Source: Streptomyces fumanus
Lineage (GTDB): Bacteria > Actinomycetota > Actinomycetes > Streptomycetales > Streptomycetaceae
Direction: 5' to 3'
Length of the DNA stretch: 64,000 bases
NCBI RefSeq assembly: GCF_014655295.1
Contig: NZ_BNBI01000005.1
Coordinates: forward strand, 372,001 to 436,000
This document shows, one piece after another, positions 51,007 to 58,209 of this stretch (positions are counted from its first letter, which is position 1; the number at the start of each line of letters is the position of its first letter). Made by a program: the position numbers and the translations under genes. Below the pieces are notes generated by a model that saw only the letters and a program-made list of their open reading frames with translations, ran no database searches and was not told where the DNA came from.

Positions 51007-51396
51007 CGCGGTCGGCGGGCGGCCCGGCGGGCCCACCGCACCTCCCGGTCGACGGCCCAGGCGTCGGCGACCGGGCCGAAGCGGCCTAGCGCGTCCATGG
51101 GGTGCTCCCGTGTGATCGTCGGTGCCTGTGTTCACGGGACGAGACAGCCCGGCGCCCTGTGCCACGAGCCGGTGTGACCTGCGTCTCCCCGCCGCCGAAC
51201 GGGCCGCGGATGGCCGGTAGTCGACGCCCGCGCGGCCGGTCGACGGCCCCCCGGGCCCGTATTGTCTATTATCCCTACCGGATTCATAGGAAAGCGTTGA
51301 CTCCGGATGCTCCGGGTGCGCAGGATGGAACACATGTCCACTCGGTGTGCCGGTCCGTCACGCGCTCCGGTACCGCCTGATGCGAGGGGAAGGGAC
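51007..51396 (+). other. 390-bp intergenic region holding the promoter of the DszC/SfnB-like gene
   Basis: After the binding-protein stop there is no convincing gene. The minus-strand frame 51098-50913 has GGGAG before its ATG but overlaps the previous gene and has no family resemblance. The plus strand carries the sulfur-motif operator at 51270-51293, with TTGACT (51297-51302) directly after it as a potential -35. A minor open frame from ATG 51307 runs into the next gene but lacks an SD. Confidence 0.5.
51270..51293 (+). promoter_or_regulatory. Sulfur-regulon operator candidate, copy 1
   Basis: TATCCCTA-N9-TAGGAAA. CCTA/TAGG form the dyad arms. It abuts a TTGACT -35 hexamer and lies 104 bp upstream of the flavin oxidoreductase start. 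Two closely similar sites occur at 52699-52722 and 56899-56922. Confidence 0.65.
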
Positions 51397-52644
51397 GTGA
51401 CGCCGATGGACCCGGTCTCGGACGAGCGGCAGGGCCGCGCCCGCTGGCTGCACATCGCCCGCGAGGTGGCCGACGACCTCGCCGCCGACGCCGTCGCCCG
51501 CGACCAGGCCGGCAAGCTCCCGTTCGACGAGGTCGCCCAATTGCGCGAGGCCGGACTGCTGACCCTGCTGATCCCCGCCGAGCACGGCGGGGGAGGGGCC
51601 GACTGGAGCACGGCGCACGCCGTCGTCCGCGAGATCGCCGCCGCCGACGGCGCGATCGGCCAACTCCTCGGCGGTCACTACGTCCTGTCCTGGACGGCCC
51701 GCTTCTTCGCCGGCCCCGACCTCGCCGACCGGGTGGCCCGGGAGTCCGCGGCCGGCCAGTGGTGCTGGGGCGGGGGCTTCGCCGCCCACGAACCGCCGCT
51801 GCGCCTGACCCCGGCCGCCGGGGGCGGCTTCCTGCTGAACGGCCGTCAGGGCGGCGTCGGCGGCGCCCGGGTCGCCGACCGGCTCGCGGTCCGCGCCGCC
51901 CGCTCCGACACCGGCGAACCCCTGGCCGTCCTCGTCGACCCCGCCCACCCGGGCGTGGTCGGCGGCGACGACGGGGACGCCTTCGGGCAGCGCCTGTCCG
52001 GCAACTGCAGCGTCGACTTCGACGCCGTACCGGTCGCCGAGGACGCCGTGCTCGGCTCGCTCTCCGCCGACGAGGGCGCCCAGCCGCCGTTCGCCGGGCT
52101 GGCCGCCGCCACCGGACGCCTGGTCTCCGCCCAGCTCTGCCTCGGCATCGCCGAGGGCGTCCTCGCCGAGGCCCGCGAGTACACCCGGGCCCGGGAGCAC
52201 ACCCTGGCCGGCGAGTACGGCACGTACCTCGGCCGGGTCGGCGTCCCCGTCTGGCAGGGCGGCCTGGCCCAGGACCCCCATGTGCTCGTCACCTACGGCG
52301 AACTCACCGTCGACGCCCGCGCCGCCTCCGCCCTCGCCGACCAGGCCGCCGCCGCCCTCGACGACGGCCTCGCCCGGGGCGAGGACCTCACCGATGACGA
52401 GTGCGCCGAGATCTCCGTGCTCGCCGCCGCGGCCGAGGCCGCCGCCGCCCGCGCCGTCCACGACGTCACCACCCGCACCCTGGACGTCATCGGCCCCGGC
52501 GCCGCCTCCTCCCGCCACGGCTTCGACCGCTTCTGGCGCAACGCCCGGACCCACACCCTCTCCCACCCCGTCGCCCACGGCCTGCGCGAGGTCGGCGACT
52601 ACTTCCTCAGCGGCGCCCACCCGCCCTTCGCGCTCCCCGCCTGA
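51397..52644 (+). CDS. Acyl-CoA dehydrogenase-fold flavin oxidoreductase (DszC/SfnB type, sulfur acquisition)
   Basis: 415 aa. GTG 51397 with GAGGGG 7 nt upstream; ATG 51406 is a close alternative. Acyl-CoA dehydrogenase fold: LREAGLLTLLIPAEHGGGGADW, IAAADGAIGQLLGGHYVLSW, and a C-terminal TLDVIGPGAASSRHGFDRFW, then RNARTHTLSHPV. The last segment matches the SfnB/DszC group, FMNH2-dependent monooxygenases acting on sulfones and thiophenes. The operator 104 bp upstream and the surrounding genes support a role in using organic sulfur. Substrate unknown. Confidence 0.87.
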   Translation: MTPMDPVSDERQGRARWLHIAREVADDLAADAVARDQAGKLPFDEVAQLREAGLLTLLIPAEHGGGGADWSTAHAVVREIAAADGAIGQLLGGHYVLSWTARFFAGPDLADRVARESAAGQWCWGGGFAAHEPPLRLTPAAGGGFLLNGRQGGVGGARVADRLAVRAARSDTGEPLAVLVDPAHPGVVGGDDGDAFGQRLSGNCSVDFDAVPVAEDAVLGSLSADEGAQPPFAGLAAATGRLVSAQLCLGIAEGVLAEAREYTRAREHTLAGEYGTYLGRVGVPVWQGGLAQDPHVLVTYGELTVDARAASALADQAAAALDDGLARGEDLTDDECAEISVLAAAAEAAAARAVHDVTTRTLDVIGPGAASSRHGFDRFWRNARTHTLSHPVAHGLREVGDYFLSGAHPPFALPA

Positions 52645-52698
52645 CGGCATCCGGCCGCACCCTTGACGGTCCGGGACGGCTGATCGACACTCGGTCAG

Positions 52699-52722
52699 TA
52701 TCCCTAGTGAACCGGTAGGAAA
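52699..52722 (+). promoter_or_regulatory. Sulfur-regulon operator candidate, copy 2
   Basis: TATCCCTA-N9-TAGGAAA, identical in its fixed positions to copy 1 with a different 9-bp spacer (GTGAACCGG). It lies 104 bp upstream of the GST-like gene at 52826, the same distance as copy 1 from its gene. Confidence 0.65.
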
Positions 52723-52825
52723 ACGCGGGGTGCCGGGAGACCGGCGCCGCCTCCTCGCCGCCCCCGGGGCCGCGCCGACGCCGCCGCGCGCCCGCCACCC
52801 ACCCGACCGTCCTTCAGGGAGAGAC

Positions 52826-53695
52826 ATGCCAGCCACGCCCCCGTCAGACGCCCTGCCGCCGTTCCGGGGCCGGATCGGCCGCGACGCCCGCAGCGGCCAC
52901 TACGCCGTGCCGCACCGCTACCGCCTCCACCTGTCCCTGTCCTGCCCGCACTGTCTGGGCATCGCCATCACCCACCGCCTGCTCGGCCTCGACGACGCCC
53001 TGCCGCTGACCCTCCTGCCCGACGTGCCCGACGAGCCGGACGGCGGCCACTCCGTCCTGCGCCCCCTGTACGAGGCCAGCTCCCACCGCTACCCCGGACC
53101 GGCCGCCGCCCCCGTGCTGAGCGACGACTGGACCGGACGGATCGTCAGCACCCACGCCCCGGACATCGCACGCGACCTGGCGGAGCACTTCGGCACCGGC
53201 GGACCCGCGCTGTACCCGCGCGGCACCGAGGCCGAGATCGACGCCGTACGGCACCTGTGCGCGCAGGGCGTCACCGCCGCCGCGCAGACCGCCGGAGCGG
53301 CCGACACCGACCCCGAGGAGCGCGCCCGCGCCCTGGCCGGCCTGCTGCGCGTCCTCGGCTCCCTGGAGTGGCGGCTCGCCGCCCGGGACTTCCTGCTGGG
53401 CGACTCGATCACCGCCGCCGACGTGGAGCTGTGGGTGACGCTGGTGCAACTGGACACCGTGCACCGCTGGCACCTGGACGCCGCCGCCGTCCACCGGATC
53501 GCCGACCACCCGCGCCTGTGGGCCTACGCGCGCCGCCTGGCCGCGCACCCCGCCTTCGCCGCCCACCTCGACACGGACGCCATCGCCCGCCGCCACCACG
53601 CCCAGTGCCGGGGCCTGGAGGCGGCCGGAGCGGCGGTCCGCATCCTGGACTGGGGCGTGCGCGCACCCGACGGGGTGCCGGCCGACGCCGTATGA
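52826..53695 (+). CDS. GST-like protein with a CPHC motif (glutathionyl-hydroquinone reductase-like)
   Basis: 289 aa, ATG 52826, SD AGGGAGA. A thioredoxin-like N-terminus has YRLHLSLSCPHCLGIAITHR, where CPxC aligns with the active-site Cys of Xi-class (Gto/YqjG-like) transferases. A helical C-terminal GST domain follows (DSITAADVELWVTLVQLDTV). Streptomyces use mycothiol, not glutathione, so a mycothiol- or other thiol-dependent reaction is likely. Its promoter carries the sulfur-motif operator, and it lies between two sulfur operons. It is followed by a perfect 36-bp terminator palindrome. Confidence 0.78.
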   Translation: MPATPPSDALPPFRGRIGRDARSGHYAVPHRYRLHLSLSCPHCLGIAITHRLLGLDDALPLTLLPDVPDEPDGGHSVLRPLYEASSHRYPGPAAAPVLSDDWTGRIVSTHAPDIARDLAEHFGTGGPALYPRGTEAEIDAVRHLCAQGVTAAAQTAGAADTDPEERARALAGLLRVLGSLEWRLAARDFLLGDSITAADVELWVTLVQLDTVHRWHLDAAAVHRIADHPRLWAYARRLAAHPAFAAHLDTDAIARRHHAQCRGLEAAGAAVRILDWGVRAPDGVPADAV

Positions 53696-53706
53696 CACAC
53701 ACGTAC

Positions 53707-53742
53707 GGGGAAGGCACCGGCCGCGCGGCCGGTGCCTTCCCC
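53707..53742. terminator. Perfect 36-bp palindrome, bidirectional terminator
   Basis: GGGGAAGGCACCGGCCGC followed by its exact reverse complement, no mismatch. It lies between the convergent GST-like gene (stop 53695) and ssuC (stop 53764). Confidence 0.85.
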
Positions 53743-53763
53743 GGGAACGGGACGCGGGTGCGG

Positions 53764-54666
53764 TCAGCGGCTGACCAGCAGTCCCCGGCCGCGCAGCACC
53801 CGCCGCTCCAGCGGGCTGAAGATCAGCAGGTCGATGGCGATGCCCACGATCAGGATCAGCAGGATCGCCAAGAACACCTGCGCCATGCTGGAGTTGTTGC
53901 GCCCGTTCTCCAGCAACTGCCCCAGGCCGACGCCCAGATCGGGCGAGGAGGCGATGATCTCGGCGGCCATCAGCGACCGCCAGGAGAACGCCCAGCCCTG
54001 CTTGAGCCCCGCGAGGTACCCGGGCAGCGCGCCCGGCAGCACGATGTGCCAGGACTCGCGCAGCCCGGTCGCCCCCAGGGTCCGTCCCGCGCGCAGGAAC
54101 AGCGGCGGGATCTGGTCGATGCCGGACACCAGGCCGTTGGCGATCGACGGCACCGCCCCGAGCAGGATCACCGCGTACATCATCCGGTCGTTCAGGCCCA
54201 GCCAGATCACCGCGGGCGGCACCCAGGCCACCGACGGCAGCGACTGGAGCCCGGACAGGATCGGTCCGATGGCCGCCCGCACGAACCGCACCCGGGCGAC
54301 CAGCAGACCGAGCGGCGTGCCGATGACCAGGGCCAGCAGGAAGCCCAGCAGACCCCGCGAGACGGAGGTCCACACATAGTCGAGCAGGGTGCCCTCCAGC
54401 CACGCCGTGGACAGCTCGTCCCACACCGCGGACGGCGAGGGCAGCTTGTACTCCGGCGCGACCCGGGCCCACACCAGCACCTGCCAGACCACCAGGACCA
54501 GCGCGACCGCGCTGACCGGCGGCAGCACCTTGCGGGCCAGCGTCTCGCGCAGCGGCGTGCGCCGGCCGGCGGGTACGGTGTCCAGCGCGTCGAGCCCGGC
54601 CTCAAGGCCCGCGAGGTCCGGTACGTCCGCCTTGGGCGGCGTGGTGGTGCTCTCAGTCCCGGCCAT
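53764..54666 (-). CDS. ssuC: ABC transporter permease for sulfonates/nitrate-type substrates
   Basis: 300 aa, six predicted membrane helices. The EAA-like loop LFLRAGRTLGATGLRESWHIVLPGALPGYLAG and LPSVAWVPPAVIWLGL are typical of SsuC/TauC permeases. Overlaps ssuB by 14 bp. N-terminal Ala/Thr/Pro extension of about 35 residues before the first helix. Confidence 0.9.
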   Translation of the reverse strand: MAGTESTTTPPKADVPDLAGLEAGLDALDTVPAGRRTPLRETLARKVLPPVSAVALVLVVWQVLVWARVAPEYKLPSPSAVWDELSTAWLEGTLLDYVWTSVSRGLLGFLLALVIGTPLGLLVARVRFVRAAIGPILSGLQSLPSVAWVPPAVIWLGLNDRMMYAVILLGAVPSIANGLVSGIDQIPPLFLRAGRTLGATGLRESWHIVLPGALPGYLAGLKQGWAFSWRSLMAAEIIASSPDLGVGLGQLLENGRNNSSMAQVFLAILLILIVGIAIDLLIFSPLERRVLRGRGLLVSR

Positions 54667-55450
54667 GGCGGCGGATCTCCCCCCGTAGTTCCTCGGTGAT
54701 CTCGGCGGACAGTTCGGCGACCGCGGAGTCCTCGATCCGGCGGGGCTGCGGGATGCCGACCGTCCAGGTGCGGGCGATCCGGCCGGGCCGGGAGGACAGC
54801 AGCACCACCCGCTGGGCCAGCTTCACCGCCTCGCGCACGTTGTGCGTGACGAACAGCACCGACACTCCGGTCTCCTGCCAGATCCGGGTCAGTTCGTCGT
54901 GCAGCACGTCCCGGGTGATGGCGTCGAGCGCGGCGAACGGCTCGTCCATCAGCAGCAGCCTGCTGTCCTGGGCCAGCGCCCGGGCGAGCGCCACGCGCTG
55001 GCGCATACCGCCGGAGAGTTCGTGCACCCGCTTGCCGTGCGCGTCCTTCAGCCGGACCAGTTCCAGCAGCCGCTCGGCCTCGCCCCGGCGCTCGGCCTTG
55101 GGCACCCCGCGCAGCCTCAGGGCGAGTTCGATGTTCCGGCCGGCCGTCAGCCAGGGGAACAGGGCGTGTTCCTGGAACATCAGCGCGGGCCGGCCGGCGG
55201 TGCCGATGGTGCCGGCGGACGGGGCGTCCAGCCCCGCCACCAGGTTGAGCAGCGTGGACTTGCCGCACCCGGACGCCCCCAGGAGGGTGACGAACTCACC
55301 CGGTGCCACATCGAGGGTGATGTCGTCCAGCACGAGCTGCTGTCCGCCCGGCGCCCCCGGGACGGGGAAGGACTTCGACACGTGCGCCACTCGGGCGGCG
55401 TGCGTCACGGCCGTGGTGTCCCCCGCGGACTCGGCGGTCGTGGTGGTCAT
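54653..55450 (-). CDS. ssuB: ABC transporter ATP-binding protein for sulfonates/nitrate-type substrates
   Basis: 265 aa; ATG 55450 with AGGAGG at 8 nt, preferred over GTG 55459. Walker A GASGCGKST, Q-loop MFQEHALFPWLT, signature ELSGGMRQRVALARAL, Walker B LLLMDEPFAALDA and H-loop FVTHNVREAV. SsuB/TauB-type. Spacing to ssuA is 41 bp. Confidence 0.92.
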   Translation of the reverse strand: MTTTTAESAGDTTAVTHAARVAHVSKSFPVPGAPGGQQLVLDDITLDVAPGEFVTLLGASGCGKSTLLNLVAGLDAPSAGTIGTAGRPALMFQEHALFPWLTAGRNIELALRLRGVPKAERRGEAERLLELVRLKDAHGKRVHELSGGMRQRVALARALAQDSRLLLMDEPFAALDAITRDVLHDELTRIWQETGVSVLFVTHNVREAVKLAQRVVLLSSRPGRIARTWTVGIPQPRRIEDSAVAELSAEITEELRGEIRRHGRD

Positions 55451-55491
55451 GGTCGTCACCTCCTGGGTGCCTCACTCGTTCCGGTCCGCCG

Positions 55492-56595
55492 TCACCGGAC
55501 GCCGAGGCCGGCGTCGTCGACCGCGGGCTCGCCCTCGGCCTTGAGGACCTTGTTGAGCGGGGCGAGGTCGTAGATGCCCTTCAGGTTCGGCTTCTCCAGC
55601 AGACCGGCCTGCACCGCGTGCTCGGCCTCGGTGTCGAGGGTGGAGGCCAGCGGGTCGTCCAGGAACTGGACGGACTTCCAGGCCGGGTCCAGGACCTCGG
55701 CGGGCAGCGCCTTGCCGGAGAGCTTCTCCAGCGCCTTGTTGGCGGACGCCTTGGCCCGGTCCGGGTCGGCGTTGATCCACTTGTTGGTCTTCACCGAGCC
55801 GCGCAGCACCGCCTCGACGACGTCGGGGTGCTCTTTGAGGAACTTCTGCGACACGATGATGTTGGTGATCACGAACTTCTTGTCCGGCCACAGGTCGGCC
55901 TCGTCGAGCAGCACCTTCGCGCCGTCGGCGACCAGCTTGGACGCGGTCGGCTCCGGCACCCAGGCGCCGTCGACGGAGCCCGACTTGTAGGCGTCCGGGG
56001 TGACCTTGTTGTCGCTGCGCACCACGGAGACGTCGCCCTTGCCGCTCTCCGCGTCGACCTTCCAGCCCTGCTCGGCGATCCAGTTGAGGAACGCCACGTC
56101 CTGGGTGTTGCCGAGCTGCGGGGTGGCGATCTTCTTGCCCTTGACGTCCTTCAGGGACTTGATCTTCTCCGGGTTCACCACCAGCTTCACGCCGCCGGAG
56201 GCCGAACCGCCGATGATCCGCAGGTTCTTGCCCTCGGACTTGGTGTAGCCGTTGATCGCCGGGGACGGGCCGATCCAGCCGATGTCGATGGAGCCGGAGT
56301 TGAGCGCCTCGATCTCGGACGGGCCGGCGTTGAAGGTCGACGGCTTGATCGTGGTCCCGCCGAGTTCCTTCTGGAACAGGCCCTCCTGGACGCCGACCAG
56401 CGCGGTGGCGTGGGTGAGGTTCGGGAAATAGCCGATGCGCACCTCATCGGCGGAGAGCTTCTCGGCACCGGCGGCGACCTTGCTCTGCTGGTCGTCGTCG
56501 TCGGACTCGGAGCCGTAGCCGCAGGCCGTCAGCAGAAGGGGAAGCGCCGCTATGGCGGCGAGGGTGCGCAGGGTGAGCGGTCTGGCGGCAGACAC
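55492..56595 (-). CDS. ssuA: Aliphatic sulfonate-binding lipoprotein
   Basis: 367 aa; GTG 56595 after GAAAGGA, which opens the signal peptide. Lipobox LLLTAC. SsuA/NMT1 features: VRIGYFPNLTHATALVGVQE, STFNAGPSEIEALNSGSIDI, and DGAWVPEPTASKLV. Binds sulfonates or taurine outside the membrane for SsuBC. The Cys-Cys leader peptide and the third sulfur-motif site lie upstream, so this operon is likely sulfur-regulated. Confidence 0.9.
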   Translation of the reverse strand: MSAARPLTLRTLAAIAALPLLLTACGYGSESDDDDQQSKVAAGAEKLSADEVRIGYFPNLTHATALVGVQEGLFQKELGGTTIKPSTFNAGPSEIEALNSGSIDIGWIGPSPAINGYTKSEGKNLRIIGGSASGGVKLVVNPEKIKSLKDVKGKKIATPQLGNTQDVAFLNWIAEQGWKVDAESGKGDVSVVRSDNKVTPDAYKSGSVDGAWVPEPTASKLVADGAKVLLDEADLWPDKKFVITNIIVSQKFLKEHPDVVEAVLRGSVKTNKWINADPDRAKASANKALEKLSGKALPAEVLDPAWKSVQFLDDPLASTLDTEAEHAVQAGLLEKPNLKGIYDLAPLNKVLKAEGEPAVDDAGLGVR

Positions 56596-56743
56596 GACAG
56601 GTGTCCTTTCGACGGAAGGGCTGCGGAGTGCTTCTCGGTGCGTGGGGGGTGCGTGCGGGCGCCGGGAGGCCGGTGGCGGCGGGCACGGTGACGGGCCGCC
56701 GGGGACGGACCGGGGCGCGGGGGCCCCGCCGGTGCCGCGGGTC

Positions 56744-56857
56744 TCAGACGCGCGGGCGGACGGGGCGACAGCAGGAGCTGGACGTGCGCAGCAGATCGAT
56801 GTGCCGGCGGGAGGTGAGCATCGGCAGCGGTCTGCCGGCACGGCCGAACGGCACCAT
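56744..56857 (-). CDS. Cys-Cys leader peptide upstream of ssuABC
   Basis: 37 aa on the minus strand, ATG 56857 (AGGGGGG upstream) to TGA 56744; a shorter start at ATG 56821 has no SD. The segment LTSRRHIDLLRTSSSCC matches the same leader-peptide pattern as the uORF at 45127-45204, ending in tandem cysteines (positions 29-30). A short basic tail follows. It lies 148 bp before ssuA. I infer cysteine-sensing attenuation. Confidence 0.8.
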   Translation of the reverse strand: MVPFGRAGRPLPMLTSRRHIDLLRTSSSCCRPVRPRV

Positions 56858-56890
56858 GATCCCCCCCTGCTCGACGAAAAACGGCCGGTG

Positions 56891-56922
56891 ATCCCTAGTT
56901 TCCCCACCGGGTTGATAGGGAT
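56891..56922 (-). promoter_or_regulatory. Sulfur-regulon operator candidate, copy 3, with extra outer arm
   Basis: Read on the minus strand: ATCCCTA-N9-TGGGGAAA (56922-56899), matching copies 1 and 2 with one base changed and one added. The outer ATCCCTA (56891-56897) pairs perfectly with TAGGGAT (56916-56922). It lies 34 bp upstream of the leader peptide start, a promoter-like position. Confidence 0.6.
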
Positions 56923-56992
56923 CGTGGCAGAAGGCGACGGCATCCCCAAGGGGTGTTCCGCATAGTGGGCACCTGTGTCTCAGGGAGTGAGA

Positions 56993-57451
56993 TCAGGGGT
57001 TGGTCCAGGCCCCCGGGACGTCCGTCAGCGCCATGACTCCGGCGGGCAGCCGGGCGGCGGCCACGTCGGCGAGCGACACGCCTTCGAGGATTTCCCGCAC
57101 ATTGGACCGCAGCGCGATCCACAGCGGCAGCAACGATTCGGCGGGGCCCGCGTAGGACAGTTCCGGCGGGCGCACCCCGCGCACCGACACCAGCGGGCCG
57201 TCCACCACGCGGATGACATCGGCGATGCTCACGGACTCGGCGGGCCGGGCCAGCCGGTAGCCGCCGTTGCCGCCGCGCTGGCTGACGACCAGGCCGCCGC
57301 GCCGCATGTCGTTCAGGATGCCTTCGAGGAACTTGTGCGGAATGTCCTGGGCTTCGGCGATCGCCTCGGCCTTCACCGGTCCGTCGTGTCCTGACGCGGC
57401 GAGTTGCAGCGCGGCACGTACCGCGTAGTCCGCCCTGGCTGAGATCCGCAT
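56993..57451 (-). CDS. Rrf2-family transcriptional regulator (CymR/IscR type, no cysteines)
   Basis: 152 aa. ATG 57451 (MRISARADYAVRAALQLAA) is the classical Rrf2 start; an in-frame upstream start at 57475 is less likely. The winged HTH includes AEAQDIPHKFLEGILNDMRR and SQRGGNGGYRLAR. Unlike IscR/NsrR it contains no Cys, so it cannot hold an Fe-S cluster. That matches the CymR branch, which senses sulfur status through protein partners in Firmicutes. The start lies in a palindrome over a -10-like TAAT, suggesting a leaderless, self-controlled gene. The best candidate for the regulator of the motif found upstream. Confidence 0.88.
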   Translation of the reverse strand: MRISARADYAVRAALQLAASGHDGPVKAEAIAEAQDIPHKFLEGILNDMRRGGLVVSQRGGNGGYRLARPAESVSIADVIRVVDGPLVSVRGVRPPELSYAGPAESLLPLWIALRSNVREILEGVSLADVAAARLPAGVMALTDVPGAWTNP

Positions 57452-57468
57452 ACGGGCATTATCCCGTA
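57451..57468. promoter_or_regulatory. Palindrome at the rrf2 transcription start
   Basis: TACGGG-CATTAT-CCCGTA, perfect 6-bp arms. On the minus strand it spans GATAAT, the apparent -10, and ends at the ATG. It differs from the ATCCCTA motif. May be an autoregulatory site. Confidence 0.45.
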
Positions 57469-57509
57469 CGGTCACGGCCGGGGCGCCCGGCCCTCGCCTC
57501 CGCGGCCGC

Positions 57510-58166
57510 TCACCCGATCACGAACGGCAGCCTCCCCGCGATCCCGCCCAGCGCGGCCCGTTCCGCACCGGTCGGGGCGCGCCGGCCGGTGCCGACGAGC
57601 AGCGCGTCGCGGTCGGTGAACGACGCGGGGAACACCGTACCGGTGCGCCGCTCCAGCATCTCCCGGGACCGGGCCAGCCCCGCCGCGGGCGGTCCCGCCC
57701 GGTCCGGCAGGTGGGCGACCAGGTCCAGGTGGTGCAGGGTCCACTCCAGGACGTACGCCGAGAGGTAGTCGCCCGCGGTGAGGACCTGGTCGCGGGTGCT
57801 CACCCGCAGGTGCGGGTCGGCGAGCTCGGCGGCCCGGCCGGCGGCGGACCCCACGTCGTCCAGGTGGAACCTCAGCAGCCACGGCTCCTGGTACGCGGCG
57901 GCCAGCCGGACGGTCAGCGCGTCGAGCGGGTCGTCGCCGGTGGGCGGGGTGGTGCCGACCTCCCAGTAGGTCACCGCGTCCCGGGTGGGTTCCGCCGTGG
58001 CCGGGGTGACCAGCGTGATCAGTACGTCCTGGGCGTCGACGACGAGGTGGCACACCAGGTCCCGCACCAGCCACCCGGTGCAGCCGGACGGCTTGGCGAA
58101 GTCCTCGTCCGGGAGGCCGGCCACCGCCGCGCGCAGCGCCGACCAGGAATGCGAGAAGAGATCCAT
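57510..58166 (-). CDS. DinB-superfamily mycothiol-dependent maleylpyruvate isomerase-like protein
   Basis: 218 aa, ATG 58166. N-terminal MDMPI_N-type bundle: SGCTGWLVRDLVCHLVVDAQ with a metal-binding His and LEWTLHHLDLVAHL with His residues. It ends in a C-terminal VLLVGTGRR-type domain. Such enzymes use mycothiol with a metal for isomerisation or detoxification. Substrate unknown. Separated by 43 bp from the phosphatase gene upstream on the same strand, so co-transcription is possible. Confidence 0.82.
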   Translation of the reverse strand: MDLFSHSWSALRAAVAGLPDEDFAKPSGCTGWLVRDLVCHLVVDAQDVLITLVTPATAEPTRDAVTYWEVGTTPPTGDDPLDALTVRLAAAYQEPWLLRFHLDDVGSAAGRAAELADPHLRVSTRDQVLTAGDYLSAYVLEWTLHHLDLVAHLPDRAGPPAAGLARSREMLERRTGTVFPASFTDRDALLVGTGRRAPTGAERAALGGIAGRLPFVIG

Positions 58167-58209
58167 CCCCGGCACGGTAGTGCGCGCACCGGGACCGGAC
58201 AACGGCCGG

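Noticed and set aside
50913..51098. 61-codon minus-strand ORF beginning MDALGRFGPVADAWAV
   Set aside because: It has a GGGAG before the ATG, but it overlaps the 3' end of a real gene by more than 90 bp and shows no family resemblance. Kept only as a note.
51307..51380. Possible third Cys leader peptide before the DszC/SfnB-like gene
   Set aside because: None of the three frames gives the RxHxD...C pattern with a start codon. The in-frame ATGs simply extend the downstream gene without an SD.
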